Part shown: positions 17,885 to 26,473 of the stretch, piece by piece | Layout of the letters: the number at the start of each line of letters is the position of its first letter | Numbering within the stretch: position 1 is the stretch's first letter | Assembly: GCA_018830325.1 (NCBI GenBank) | Contig: JAHJSQ010000092.1 | Location: 1 to 64,000, forward strand | Length of the DNA: 64,000 nt | Reading direction: 5' to 3' | Source of the DNA: Gammaproteobacteria bacterium | GTDB lineage: Bacteria > Pseudomonadota > Gammaproteobacteria > Methylococcales > Methylomonadaceae | Notes under the pieces: generated by a model | Databases searched by the model: none | Told to the model about the DNA's origin: nothing | Seen by the model: only the letters and a program-made list of their open reading frames with translations | Program-made: the position numbers and the translations under genes

Positions 17885-19675
17885 TTAATTATTGCTGATT
17901 TGCGTCGCCGCCACTTTGCGCCACAGCAAGCGCTCAAAGCCGATCGCTACTACGGCGAAACCGTGCAATTGTGCTTCAGGATAGCGTTGCTGCAGGTCGT
18001 GCATATATTCCCGTGCCTGGGATTCGGCTTCGGCCAAGCGGTCCGAGACCTTTGACAGGCCGGCGAGTAGTTCAGTAGTCGATGCGCGAACTTGTTCGGC
18101 GGTCAGTCCCGTTTCGGCGAGTTTTACGTATTTGAATTCCAAGACCAGGTCCAAGGCCTGAAACCTGCGCATGTCGGGCCGGACGATCAGGCTCAAGTCG
18201 GCATAACGCCGCCGAGTCTCGGTTTCCGAGACCATCATGTATAGATGGTCGTTGTAGAGCAAGGTCATGAATGCGACCTTGATCGTCAGTTCGTTACTCC
18301 AACGGTAATCGCGGTTGGATAGTATCGTGAAATAGCGCTGTTCGATGAAATCGCAGAGGAGCTGTAAGTCGCCGGCGGAGATGAAACGCTCGACGGCACG
18401 ATCGATGTCTTCACGCGCATCGAAATCGGGCCGTAACAGGCATTCGCGCAAGCGTTCGATATAAAGCTTACGGGCAACCAAATTGGGGATAGTCAATAAT
18501 TGTTTACCCAGGCCGCTTATATCGGACGAAAGAGTCAGCATCCCGAAATAGTACAACAGCGAGAGCATGAAGGTTTGATCCTTGACGCCGTGGATCATGT
18601 CCTCGACGCCGAAGCGCTCGGATAACTGTTCGACCGCCAACGGCTCGTCTCCGCCCAGGGCCTTGACGATGATATCCTCGCCGTGCGGCAATCCGGCGAG
18701 GTATTGTAGCTTGTTGCGGTCCATCGCCAGGTTTTCGTCCAGCAGGTTGTTCGGAAAGCGTCTTTGCCGCTGTAAATGCCGGCAAAAATACAGCGTTAGT
18801 GTCGGATTGTAGATACCGGATTCGGCATGTTCGCTAAAGCGGTACCCGTTATAAAAGGTGCGCAGCGTACTCATTGCGTCCTCGAATTCTGCTTCGCAAG
18901 CTGATTGGGGCAAGCACTGTACGACCAAACCCTCTACTTCCGGCTCGGTAAAGCCGCACAAATCGTTGAACTCCGGATCGAAATATATATTGATCGCCAC
19001 ATTATAGCCGCTGGTCATATCGCTCATCACAACCGGCGAGACACCGGTGATAAAGACCCGTTCGAGCCCCAAACCGCCGGCCGCCGACTTGATGTTTTTG
19101 AAAACCGTTTTCAACAAACCTTCGCCTTGCAGTAAAGCACCGTAATGGCTGTTGTTCCTCATCATGACTTCATTGGCGAAGTTGTCGTATTCGTCGATCA
19201 AAAGATAAAGAGGCCGTTGCGTTTTATTAACGGCTTGCAGCAGTCGTCCGAATGAATATAAAGCATCGTCCTCGTTCAATTTAACGTCGAGCTGATAGCG
19301 TTCGGCACAGTCGGCGATCGCCAAATTGAGATGTCCGTGAATCGCCGACTGGATAGCGTCGAGATCGCCATAGGCGGCAATCCGCGAAAAATCCCATTTC
19401 AAAATGAAAAACCGGTTCCGCAATGGCGTCGGATTACGTCCCACCGCCAAATCGCCGAACAGCTCGCCGAATGAATCGGCCTTGTTGACGTCGTAATAAT
19501 TTTCCAGCATCGACAGCAACAAGCTTTTACCGAAGCGGCGCGGGCGCAAAAACACCAATTGATGCCCGGCCGCCTCGAGTTGCCCGATGCGGTCGGTACG
19601 GTCCTGATAGAAAAAGCCTTCGCGCCTGAGTCGTTGAAAGTCGGCAAGGCCGTAAGGTATTTTGAGCGGAGTCAT
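17885..19675 (-). CDS. AAA-ATPase-like protein with PD-(D/E)XK nuclease domain
   Basis: About 596 residues. The N-terminus (MTPLKIPYGLADFQRLRREG, then FLRPRRFGKSLLLSML as P-loop) is the AAA-ATPase-like family PF09820; YLLIDEYDNFANE is the Walker B. The C-terminal part contains LVLEFKYVKLAE, the nuclease-like core of PF08011. These proteins are often found in multiple copies in genomes and their function is unknown; a defence or mobile role is conjecture. I start at the ATG at 19675, where relatives begin; an upstream opening adds only MMTVFKVNRLIL. Confidence 0.85.
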   Translation of the reverse strand: MTPLKIPYGLADFQRLRREGFFYQDRTDRIGQLEAAGHQLVFLRPRRFGKSLLLSMLENYYDVNKADSFGELFGDLAVGRNPTPLRNRFFILKWDFSRIAAYGDLDAIQSAIHGHLNLAIADCAERYQLDVKLNEDDALYSFGRLLQAVNKTQRPLYLLIDEYDNFANEVMMRNNSHYGALLQGEGLLKTVFKNIKSAAGGLGLERVFITGVSPVVMSDMTSGYNVAINIYFDPEFNDLCGFTEPEVEGLVVQCLPQSACEAEFEDAMSTLRTFYNGYRFSEHAESGIYNPTLTLYFCRHLQRQRRFPNNLLDENLAMDRNKLQYLAGLPHGEDIIVKALGGDEPLAVEQLSERFGVEDMIHGVKDQTFMLSLLYYFGMLTLSSDISGLGKQLLTIPNLVARKLYIERLRECLLRPDFDAREDIDRAVERFISAGDLQLLCDFIEQRYFTILSNRDYRWSNELTIKVAFMTLLYNDHLYMMVSETETRRRYADLSLIVRPDMRRFQALDLVLEFKYVKLAETGLTAEQVRASTTELLAGLSKVSDRLAEAESQAREYMHDLQQRYPEAQLHGFAVVAIGFERLLWRKVAATQISNN

Positions 19676-20189
19676 GAGAATCAACCGGTTAACTTTAAAC
19701 ACGGTCATCATAAGGGTGTACGGGGAAAAACCGCAACATGGAAAACGCGCAGATACGATAAGGTGAAATTTCTTCGGCGGAAGCTAGCAAAAAAAGCGGG
19801 AAATTTGGAGATAAAACTGGATAGGCTATAGATGTAGGGCGGGTTATTTAACAGGCCTCGGATGTTTGAAAGCACCACACAACAGCGTCGAAACGTTCGG
19901 GACGGGATTGCAAATCCCGTCCCGCCTAGGGCGTGAAAGGTCGTCATGGTATTCAATTTTCCCAGTCGGCTTAGATACGCCCATTTTGTAGCTTGTAAGG
20001 AATTGGCCACGGATCAAGCGTCAGCATTGCCGACCGCCGGAAACAAACTTGTTCCGCAAGGTTGATGTCGGCTTGTTATACTCCTATCCGGTCGACAAAG
20101 CTCATAGCTCCCGGAAGTTATTTTTGCGAAATCCTTAGAGGTTTTTTCCTACGTTTAACAAAAGAAAACGCTCATGATTCTCCAAAATA
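19676..20189. other. intergenic region made of repeats
   Basis: Contains repeat R1 (19837-19923) and, at about 20075-20145, a fragment matching one arm of the R2 mosaic (CTCATAGCTCCCGGAAGTTA, then GCGAAATCCTTAG). No gene seen. Confidence 0.5.
19837..19923. repeat. R1 twin-palindrome repeat, copy 1
   Basis: Two palindromes separated by about 40 bases. Palindrome A (GGGCGGGTTATTTAAC...) is degraded on its right arm; palindrome B has arms GGGACGGGA/TCCCGTCCC. CGAAACGTT precedes B. Same A-spacer-B order as copies 2-4. Confidence 0.7.
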
Positions 20190-20597
20190 TCAATACATTT
20201 TCACTAGTGAATATGTCGATCGAGGAGATTCAATTTTATAAATGGGCGTGTCATCCGAGGCGGACAAAGATGCGCAATTCAAGTTTGAACATACCGCTTG
20301 CAGGATTCGTTTGGAAGCCGTATCCGAAAGTTTGCCGATACGTTGAATGATCAACGATTGATTCAATGTCACTATTTTATCGGGACGTACATAGCTCGTT
20401 TTAGGCAAAGAGCCGAGAACGAAATCCTCGTTGTGCAATGTGATTGCATTGGCATGGCCGGGTTGTGACGTTATTTGAACAGCTAAAAAGTCGGCCTGTG
20501 TGTTGGCAGCGGTGAGAATTAAGACAGGACGCTTTTTGTGCGATGAAAGATCGGAAAACGGAAAGGGCAGTAAAACGATTTCAGACGGACGGAACAT
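20190..20597 (-). CDS. PemK/MazF-type toxin
   Basis: Likely a ribosome-independent mRNA endonuclease toxin of a type II system. Motifs: N-terminal GEIVLLPFPFSD-like segment (here SEIVLLPFPFSD), KKRPVLIL, and a central LAVQITSQ, all hallmarks of the PemK barrel. At 135 residues it is a little longer than usual, with a C-terminal tail of low resemblance. Overlaps its putative antitoxin by 17 bases on the minus strand. The pair is flanked by two R1 repeats. Confidence 0.85.
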   Translation of the reverse strand: MFRPSEIVLLPFPFSDLSSHKKRPVLILTAANTQADFLAVQITSQPGHANAITLHNEDFVLGSLPKTSYVRPDKIVTLNQSLIIQRIGKLSDTASKRILQAVCSNLNCASLSASDDTPIYKIESPRSTYSLVKMY

Positions 20598-20781
20598 CGT
20601 TCCACACCTCGTCTTCTTCGTTGTCCCAATCGGCGAGTGAGCGCGTCTGAGCGCTCATCAAGTTTTGCCACTCAGCTTGAGCTTCGCGTTGGCGCAAGAA
20701 CAACGCGAAGTCCAAAATTTCCTGCACGAGGGGTTCCGGCATGGGTTTGATGGTTTGAAAAACTTGTTCGGCAAGGTCCAT
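20581..20781 (-). CDS. antitoxin partner of the PemK-type toxin
   Basis: A 66-residue acidic protein. The start MDLAEQVFQTIKPMPEPLVQEILDFALFL resembles the DUF2281/VapB-like antitoxins, in which the PxxLxxEVLDFxxFL segment is conserved; the C-terminal Asp/Glu-rich tail (WDNEEDEVWNDVP) likely wraps the toxin. The ATG at 20781 is preferred; an earlier TTG opening at 20829 is less plausible. It lies upstream of and overlaps the toxin gene, as usual for these pairs. Confidence 0.75.
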   Translation of the reverse strand: MDLAEQVFQTIKPMPEPLVQEILDFALFLRQREAQAEWQNLMSAQTRSLADWDNEEDEVWNDVPSV

Positions 20782-20883
20782 AGTGGCATACACCCATAAT
20801 TTAATCGTTAGTTGCCGCGATTTTAGCAAATCGAACTTAACCTAGCCAATATGCCGGTTCGTTTCAATCATACTTTTTACTTA

Positions 20884-20975
20884 GCGGGGCGGGTTATTCA
20901 ACCCGCTCCAAAAGTTTTAGATAAGCTTGGGACATGGTCGAAAAATATATAACGAGGTTGTAAATCCCGTCACGC
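20884..20975. repeat. R1 twin-palindrome repeat, copy 2
   Basis: Palindrome A GCGGGTTATTCAACCCGC at the left, palindrome B (ACGAGGTTGTAAATCCCGT, partly degraded) at the right, spacer about 42 bases. Confidence 0.7.
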
Positions 20976-21121
20976 TCAAGTAAACCCAACAGTTGCAACA
21001 CCGTCCTGCGCAGATAATTTTCGTTTTCTTACCTGTGATTATAAAAATGGCGCCGGACTGGTCAACGTTATGGCGTTAGACCGAGCATCGGCAATTTGGA
21101 AAACGTATTGCAAGAATAAAA

Positions 21122-21211
21122 GGGTGGGTTGAAAAAAACTAAACCCGCCGAACGTCTTGGTTAATCTGGGCAATTGTCAAAACGTTCAGGACGGGGTTAC
21201 AAACCCCGTCC
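21122..21211. repeat. R1 twin-palindrome repeat, copy 3
   Basis: Degraded palindrome A (GTGGGTT...AAACCCGCC) with CGAACGTCTTGG after it, and palindrome B with arms GGACGGGGTT/AACCCCGTCC near perfect. Centres about 64 bases apart, as in the other copies. Confidence 0.65.
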
Positions 21212-21336
21212 CGCTGAGGGTAAGCTTCGGCTCTTGCCCAAGCTCTGCTTGGGCATGAAGTCTTGGAAGCTCTGCTTCCCGAAGCAGGCAAGCAGAGTTT
21301 GCGAGTAAACGGACTTTTTGAAGTCAAATCCCCTGC

Positions 21337-21427
21337 GGGACGGGTTATTTAACCCGTCCCTAACGTTTCGACTTGCTTCGGCCGCGTTTGAAACGTTTCG
21401 GAAGGTGTTATAAACCCCGTCCTGCCA
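21337..21427. repeat. R1 twin-palindrome repeat, copy 4
   Basis: Palindrome A is perfect: arms GGGACGGGTTA and TAACCCGTCCC around TT. TAACGTTTCG and GAAACGTTTCG bound the 40-base spacer; palindrome B (GTGTTATAAACCCCGTCC) is degraded. Confidence 0.75.
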
Positions 21428-21702
21428 AAGCGAGTAGTTACTTTTTAGGTTTAAATTTGCTTTCCCTGATCTTTCCGAGGTCTATCCCTCATCCTTTCTT
21501 GGGGTGATCTATGCCATGGTGAGCCGCGCAATGAAATAGGCGGAAAAGGGAAGGGCAAAGGACAAATGTAAGGATTGTCCATGATCGTCATGATTAGGTG
21601 GAATAATTGACTAAGCGTGTCTTTTGAATTAAGTTGGCGACTAGGCGCCGGTGCTGAGGCAAATTCAAAAATATCAATCATCCAAGCAGGTATTTCTCCA
21701 CC

Positions 21703-21945
21703 ATGAGCTTAACCGAACTACATAAATTACCCGCCATTGAGAAACTGAAGATAATTGAAGAACTTTGGAGCGATTTGGTAAACGACGAAGCCAGTCTTCC
21801 AAAGCTGTCTTGGCATGAAATCGAACTTAAAGAAACCGAAGAAAAGTTTCAATCTGATGGAATCGAAATACTGGATTGGCGACAAGCAAGAAAGAATTAC
21901 GATCCCGATTTGAATGAAAATCCGAATTCTTCGTTCCGCTGTTGA
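21703..21945 (+). CDS. addiction-module antitoxin (PF09720-type)
   Basis: An 80-residue acidic protein: LHKLPAIEKLKIIEELWSDL at the N-terminus and LSWHEIEL further on match the putative addiction-module component family that pairs with RelE/ParE toxins. The C-terminal end overlaps the start of the toxin reading frame (21914) by about 30 bases. The antitoxin frame is intact, while its toxin is interrupted by two stops. Confidence 0.8.
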   Translation: MSLTELHKLPAIEKLKIIEELWSDLVNDEASLPKLSWHEIELKETEEKFQSDGIEILDWRQARKNYDPDLNENPNSSFRC

Positions 21946-22243
21946 AGACCTCGTGGCGGTTCGTGAGTTTTATGAGCGCCAAGAAGCGGGTGTAGGAGAC
22001 GACTTCTTCGATAGTCTTTTTGCCGAAATAGATTCTTTGACGATATACGGTGGAATTCATTCAGTGCATTTCGGGTTTCATCGATTGTTGGCAAAGCGTT
22101 TTCTATAGGCTGTTTACTACAGGATTATCGATGACAACGCCATCGTTTTTTGAGTTCTTGATTGCAGACGCGATCCCAAAAAGCTTCATAAAGCCTTTGA
22201 AGGCATCGATAAAACTATGGAGTCCAATGATCAGAAGAATTGA
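21914..22243 (+). pseudogene. RelE/ParE-family toxin with two in-frame stop codons
   Basis: The frame begins MKIRILRSAVEDLVAVREFY, a standard ParE/RelE toxin start, and reads through HFGFHRLLAKRFL to a TAG at 22106. The same frame then continues with AVYYRIIDDNAIVF, a TGA at 22151, and VLDCRRDPKKLHKAF, ending at 22241. The order LLAKRF-x-AVYYR...VF-x-VLDCRRDP is exactly the family C-terminus, so two point mutations (a Tyr-like codon to TAG; CGA to TGA would restore Arg) have killed the gene. The antitoxin upstream is intact. Confidence 0.85.
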
Positions 22244-22435
22244 TTGTTTGGTTTCTTGATGCTTTGAATTTGGAGAAAACCAAGTCTGGTCTGGGGAGAT
22301 TTTGAATGGTCTATCTATGCGGAAAGCATTGAGATAATGCAGAATCAAAACTCGTACAGCGATCCGCGTAGTGACGCAGGTAAAAAAAGGGAAAGGTAGT
22401 TGTAAAATACGTCCGGCGTTTACAATCTCTGAATA
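22244..22435. other. short spacer before the island
   Basis: 192 bases with no recognisable gene or repeat, joining the dead toxin to the integrase remnant. Confidence 0.3.
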
Positions 22436-22558
22436 TCAGTATCCACCGCTGATTAACTGATCCAACGGACTAGTTACGCCTTTGCCTCCATTATTGAGCA
22501 AATGATTATAAATCATGGTAGTACTGACTTCCGCATGCTCCAATAACCCGATTGACCC
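22436..22558 (-). pseudogene. tyrosine integrase, C-terminal remnant
   Basis: Read on the minus strand this gives [20 protein letters not shown], then [15 protein letters not shown] before a TGA at 22436-22438. It matches the C-terminus of integron-type and phage tyrosine recombinases (LLGHxDVxTTMIYTHVLNRGGxGVxSPLD), including the catalytic Tyr; the rest of the gene is missing. It directly abuts the transposase tail on its right side. It marks the left border of the A+T-rich island. Confidence 0.8.
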
Positions 22559-22567
22559 AGATTATAC

Positions 22568-22669
22568 GTGTTTGAGTACATCGAAGATTTCTATAATCGC
22601 CAGCGGCTTCATTCCAAAAATGAGTATTTGTCGCCGGTTGATTTTGCATCGAGGCTGAAAGCCGCTTAA
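22568..22669 (+). pseudogene. IS3-family transposase, C-terminal remnant
   Basis: Thirty-odd codons read VFEYIEDFYNRQRLHSKNEY, then LSPVDFASRLKAA and TAA. This is the conserved end of IS3-type OrfB transposases (FxYIExFYNRxRxHSxxGYxSPxxFE). Nothing upstream belongs to it. With the adjacent integrase tail it shows past insertions and deletions at this edge. Confidence 0.8.
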
Positions 22670-22781
22670 TAATGTGTCCAGAAAAGTGTTGATATATCGC
22701 TTAACAGAGGTTTTAACCTTCAAGACGCCTTGATGAATCTATCCGCTTGCTTACGCCGAAACCATCCTATCGTGCTGCTTT

Positions 22782-24356
22782 TTAACTCAAAAATTGCTTT
22801 AATTTAAAGAGTTCTGCTGCCTCAAATTCTTTGATATTAGAAATAGCTTCTCCTTTTTTAATATTTTCCATACTACGCGCTACTTTCACCGTTTCCTTTT
22901 CTGAAAATCCTAAAAATTTATTAATCATTTTAAGGTCTTTATTTTTTATATCCAGTAGAAACGCTATTTCACATAAACTTGAAAAATCAAAGCTTTTTTG
23001 ATTATATTCTTCAATACCTTGTGAAAGTAACACAACAATAACGCCTTTTGAACGTATTTCTCGCAAAATTTTCTCTAATAAGTCCTGATATTTCTTTTCC
23101 TTAAATATAACATGAGCTTCGTCTATTAAAATCACATAACGAATTGCTTTATAATCGTCTTCAATAGGACTGTCCTCAAGATTCATGAAAGTATTATATA
23201 AATAATTGATTATTAAGAATAATGAAGTAAAGCGAATAGCGTTAGACAAATCACCCGATAATGAAATATAAAAATTTTTATTTAAAAATGATTCAATATT
23301 TTTTGATTCTTGTTCAAAAATGTTATACCGACTTAACTCACTAATTATTTCAGTTAATGAGTCTTTATCATCCCCCATTATTTCTAGTAGCTTTTCGTTA
23401 ATATCGCTAATTGATGGATACACAGATCCTTTTTTATCCAAAAAAGCTTCTGTTGTTGCTGTGCGTAATTTTCCTCTTTGTTTAATCCCTAGATTAGAGT
23501 ATTTGCAAACAATATCTACAAATTTATCTATTCCCATTTTTTTGTTTTTATCATTAATATTATCAATAAACATTAATGGATTTAAAGGAAATGGCATTTG
23601 TGGGATGTCAATATATTCAGCTTTTGTTCTGGTAAAAAATTCTTTATCTTTTTCAGCATCTTCTGGTTTTAATCCTTTGAAATCAAGATAAATAAAATTT
23701 GTTTGTCCATTTGTTTTTTCACTGATTTGAGCTAATAATTCCAAGGCAAATCGTGTTTTACCCATACCTGAATTACCAGCTACTGCAATATGAAAGTTTC
23801 CATAAGAGATATCATTTAAGTTCAAATAAATTAGTTCATTACTTTTCAAATTATTGCCAACTTCAATTTTTATTAATGAACTAAAATAGCTTTTTTGAAT
23901 ATTTTGATTATTATTTTTAACGTGTGTTAAATCAGATTCTGTGTTATCAAGAATTGCTATGTTTTTTTCTAAACTTTCTATTAAAAAATCAAAAAGATTA
24001 AGTTGATTGTCTGTAGAGAAAGTTTTATCTAATAACTCTAACCCATGATCAATATGAAGTTTGATATATTTTGGGATATTTTCATCCATTTTATGTATTC
24101 CATAATATTGACATATAACAGCAATATAAAAATCTCGATGTTTTGAATCAAACAAAACGTGATCCTTATATTCTTTACCTTTAGAGTTATATAAACCAAA
24201 TTCAGTTGATGTGAACTTTTTGCCTGATTGCACAGAATATCCTAAGGCAATGCGAGCGATAACATTTTCTTTTGCTCCACTTGGTAATTTGTTTGTTAAT
24301 TCTGTAACAACGTTTTGGTTGGTATCCGATGTCCGTATATTAATTTGATAGGTCAT
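22782..24356 (-). CDS. DndE domain fused to a P-loop (HerA/FtsK-like) ATPase
   Basis: A 524-residue protein with two parts. Residues 1-115 resemble DndE (DUF1832): NVIARIALGYSVQSGKKF, GKEYKDHVLFD, and IKLHIDHGLELLD. DndE proper is about 110-120 residues, binds nicked DNA and is needed for phosphorothioation. Residues 180-524 form an ATPase: Walker A GNSGMGKT (194-201), Walker B VILIDEAH (about 408-415) and a strand ending VVLLSQG (about 438-444), in the style of HerA/VirB4/FtsK motors. The start overlaps the end of dndD by 17 bases, so the two are coupled. A motor that moves DNA during modification, or one that acts in restriction, are both possible; neither can be read directly. Base use is strongly A+T rich like the whole island. 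Confidence 0.8.
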   Translation of the reverse strand: MTYQINIRTSDTNQNVVTELTNKLPSGAKENVIARIALGYSVQSGKKFTSTEFGLYNSKGKEYKDHVLFDSKHRDFYIAVICQYYGIHKMDENIPKYIKLHIDHGLELLDKTFSTDNQLNLFDFLIESLEKNIAILDNTESDLTHVKNNNQNIQKSYFSSLIKIEVGNNLKSNELIYLNLNDISYGNFHIAVAGNSGMGKTRFALELLAQISEKTNGQTNFIYLDFKGLKPEDAEKDKEFFTRTKAEYIDIPQMPFPLNPLMFIDNINDKNKKMGIDKFVDIVCKYSNLGIKQRGKLRTATTEAFLDKKGSVYPSISDINEKLLEIMGDDKDSLTEIISELSRYNIFEQESKNIESFLNKNFYISLSGDLSNAIRFTSLFLIINYLYNTFMNLEDSPIEDDYKAIRYVILIDEAHVIFKEKKYQDLLEKILREIRSKGVIVVLLSQGIEEYNQKSFDFSSLCEIAFLLDIKNKDLKMINKFLGFSEKETVKVARSMENIKKGEAISNIKEFEAAELFKLKQFLS

Positions 24357-26457
24357 AAAGTTTGTTGTATTCCGTAATTAAGTTTTCACAATCCACTTTT
24401 AAGAATTCTGATTTGTCATGATCTATATTATTAATAATATAAGCCTGACTCATATTCTTTTTAAGTAAATTATATTCAGATTCAGTTAGCTCTTTGTGAA
24501 TCAAAGGAAATATAATTACTTGACTTGACACGTTTGGATAAAAGTTTTTGATTATATTTTCAGCGTGGTCTTTGTCAAATTTTTGCATAGGACTATCTAT
24601 GAAAACAGGAAACTCTATATCCGATTCATTTACCAAAGCATTTAATAGAGCTGATGCGTACATTTGCCGTTCTCCCATTGATAGAGAAGACTTATCAATC
24701 TTGTGCTGACGTTTATCATAAAGATTTATATCTATGTCATCATCACCTAAAATGTCAACTTCTACCTGATAAATAAAGTCTTTTTTGTGCATTAGAATAT
24801 TGAGGTTTTCCTTTATGCTTTTTTCCAATGATTTTTTCTTTTCTTCTTTGAACTGAATAGTGAAAGATTTTATTATTTTTGTAAGCTCTTCTAGTTTTGC
24901 ATCTTTGTTCCTATTTATATCCGAAACATCCATTTTCTTTCTTAGTTCTGCTTGTTTTTGTTTTAAGCTTTTAATTTCATTGCTAAAACTACCTATCTCT
25001 CGTTGACTATTTTCAATATTAGAGTTGATAGTAACAATTCTTGTATCTAAGGATGCTTTTTCATCTCTTAAGCCTTTAATGTAAGGATTTTCTGCATTTT
25101 TTTCAGCGTCTCTTAATTTTCGACGAATAGCATCTATTTTGTATTTAGACTGAGCGTAATCTGCATGAATTTTTGACAGCTTAACTTTAAATTCGTGTTT
25201 CAAATCGCTAATCATTTTAGATAATTGTCGATATTGATTTTCCGAAAAGTTATGTAAATTTTGGAAATCACTGGGGAGTTCTGGCATATCATTATAAAAA
25301 TATTTTTTTATAAGCCTCCTAATTTCTGATTCATAAAAATCTCTAATTGGTAATGTAAATGAAACTTTCGCGTCTACTCTTGCATTCTCTAAATCTTCCA
25401 ATATTGTATCTGTTTTATCATCAACTTCCTCTTTTTTAAACGATATTTGCTTATAATTGCGTTCGCTTTTAACTTGATTTTCAACAGCTAATAATGATTC
25501 GCTCATCAAGGCAAATGGAATTAAATCAAATAGTTCCTTCAGCTCGGTTTGAGCTTCATTTACCTTAGATTCTAATTCAGATTCCTTTAGTCTTAATTCT
25601 TCTAACTGCTCTATAGTCATGCAGTCTTTATCACGAATTAGTTTTTCTTGTATTCTGTCGGATTGATATTTTTTATCAGCTCTTTCCTCTTTAAGTTTTT
25701 CTATTTCATTTTCCAGTTCTGAAATTTCGATTTCTTTCTTTTTAATATTAGCTACAATATCAAAAAAATCTTGTTTTTCCTTAGGTTTTGCTTCACCTTT
25801 TCTGTAATCATCCTGTAAGTTTTCTAATTGCTCTTTTAATTCTTGGTATTTATGAATACCAAGAACTTCAGAATAAGCTTTACTTAAGGCTTGTCTTTGC
25901 TCAACACTACTTTCTTCAGCAAGAGAAACAATTTTTTCAGCATCAAAGAAGAAAAACTTAGCAATTTCTAAAGGTAAAATAAAATCTCTAATAAATATTT
26001 CCTCTCCACTTTGATTATCTCTGGATAAGTCTTGTATCAGTTCATTTTGAGCGCCATCAATTAAAATATCAACTTTATCAGAGCCGCTTGTTCTTGTATC
26101 AAAATAACGTGTTATTTGTATTTCGTTACAGTTAATATCTGGAATTTTAACATTTTTGAATACAACTGAAACATAAAATCGTGATTCGCCTTCTGTTGCA
26201 GAAAGCCTATTTAAACTGTTGCCAATATATTTTCCATAACCTCCCTTTTCATCTATTTCCTTTCTATATAAATCATCTACTTTACTCATTTGTTTGCCAT
26301 AAAGACACCAAACTAAAGACATAAGAAAAGTCGTTTTACCAAATCCATTTTTTCCACTAACAATAACAATATTTTTATCATTGTCAGGCGATAAATTGAT
26401 CTTATTTTTCCCTTTGTAAATTCTGAAGTTATTAAGCTCTATTTCCTTAATATACAT
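24340..26457 (-). CDS. dndD: DNA phosphorothioation protein DndD, SMC-like ATPase
   Basis: A 705-residue RecF/SMC-type ATPase of the DNA sulfur-modification complex. Walker A GKNGFGKT lies at residues 35-42; a central coiled coil (rich in Glu, Lys and Leu, about 200-560) follows; the ABC signature LSMGERQM is at 592-599 and the Walker B strand FPVFIDSP at 616-623. DndD hydrolyses ATP and probably supplies nicking or structural change during sulfur incorporation. RBS AAAGGATATACA precedes the ATG at 26457. Sixteen bases separate it from dndC; it overlaps the DndE-ATPase gene. Confidence 0.9.
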   Translation of the reverse strand: MYIKEIELNNFRIYKGKNKINLSPDNDKNIVIVSGKNGFGKTTFLMSLVWCLYGKQMSKVDDLYRKEIDEKGGYGKYIGNSLNRLSATEGESRFYVSVVFKNVKIPDINCNEIQITRYFDTRTSGSDKVDILIDGAQNELIQDLSRDNQSGEEIFIRDFILPLEIAKFFFFDAEKIVSLAEESSVEQRQALSKAYSEVLGIHKYQELKEQLENLQDDYRKGEAKPKEKQDFFDIVANIKKKEIEISELENEIEKLKEERADKKYQSDRIQEKLIRDKDCMTIEQLEELRLKESELESKVNEAQTELKELFDLIPFALMSESLLAVENQVKSERNYKQISFKKEEVDDKTDTILEDLENARVDAKVSFTLPIRDFYESEIRRLIKKYFYNDMPELPSDFQNLHNFSENQYRQLSKMISDLKHEFKVKLSKIHADYAQSKYKIDAIRRKLRDAEKNAENPYIKGLRDEKASLDTRIVTINSNIENSQREIGSFSNEIKSLKQKQAELRKKMDVSDINRNKDAKLEELTKIIKSFTIQFKEEKKKSLEKSIKENLNILMHKKDFIYQVEVDILGDDDIDINLYDKRQHKIDKSSLSMGERQMYASALLNALVNESDIEFPVFIDSPMQKFDKDHAENIIKNFYPNVSSQVIIFPLIHKELTESEYNLLKKNMSQAYIINNIDHDKSEFLKVDCENLITEYNKLYDLSN

Positions 26458-26473
26458 TGTATATCCTTTAATT

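Larger units (their letters stand above)
20782..21702. other. 920-base repeat-rich intergenic region
   Basis: Holds three R1 copies (20884, 21122, 21337) and, between the last two, hairpins such as TGCCCAAGC...GCTTGGGCA and GGAAGCTCTGCTTCC (about 21235-21285). The short minus-strand frames here run through the palindromes and are not believed. Confidence 0.55.

Noticed and set aside
21139..21327. Minus-strand open frame of 62 codons
   Set aside because: Lies wholly within palindromic repeats; shadow of R1 and local hairpins.
19837..21427. The regularly shaped repeats as a CRISPR array
   Set aside because: Spacing between copies is irregular and large, the units are palindrome pairs, and no cas gene is near.
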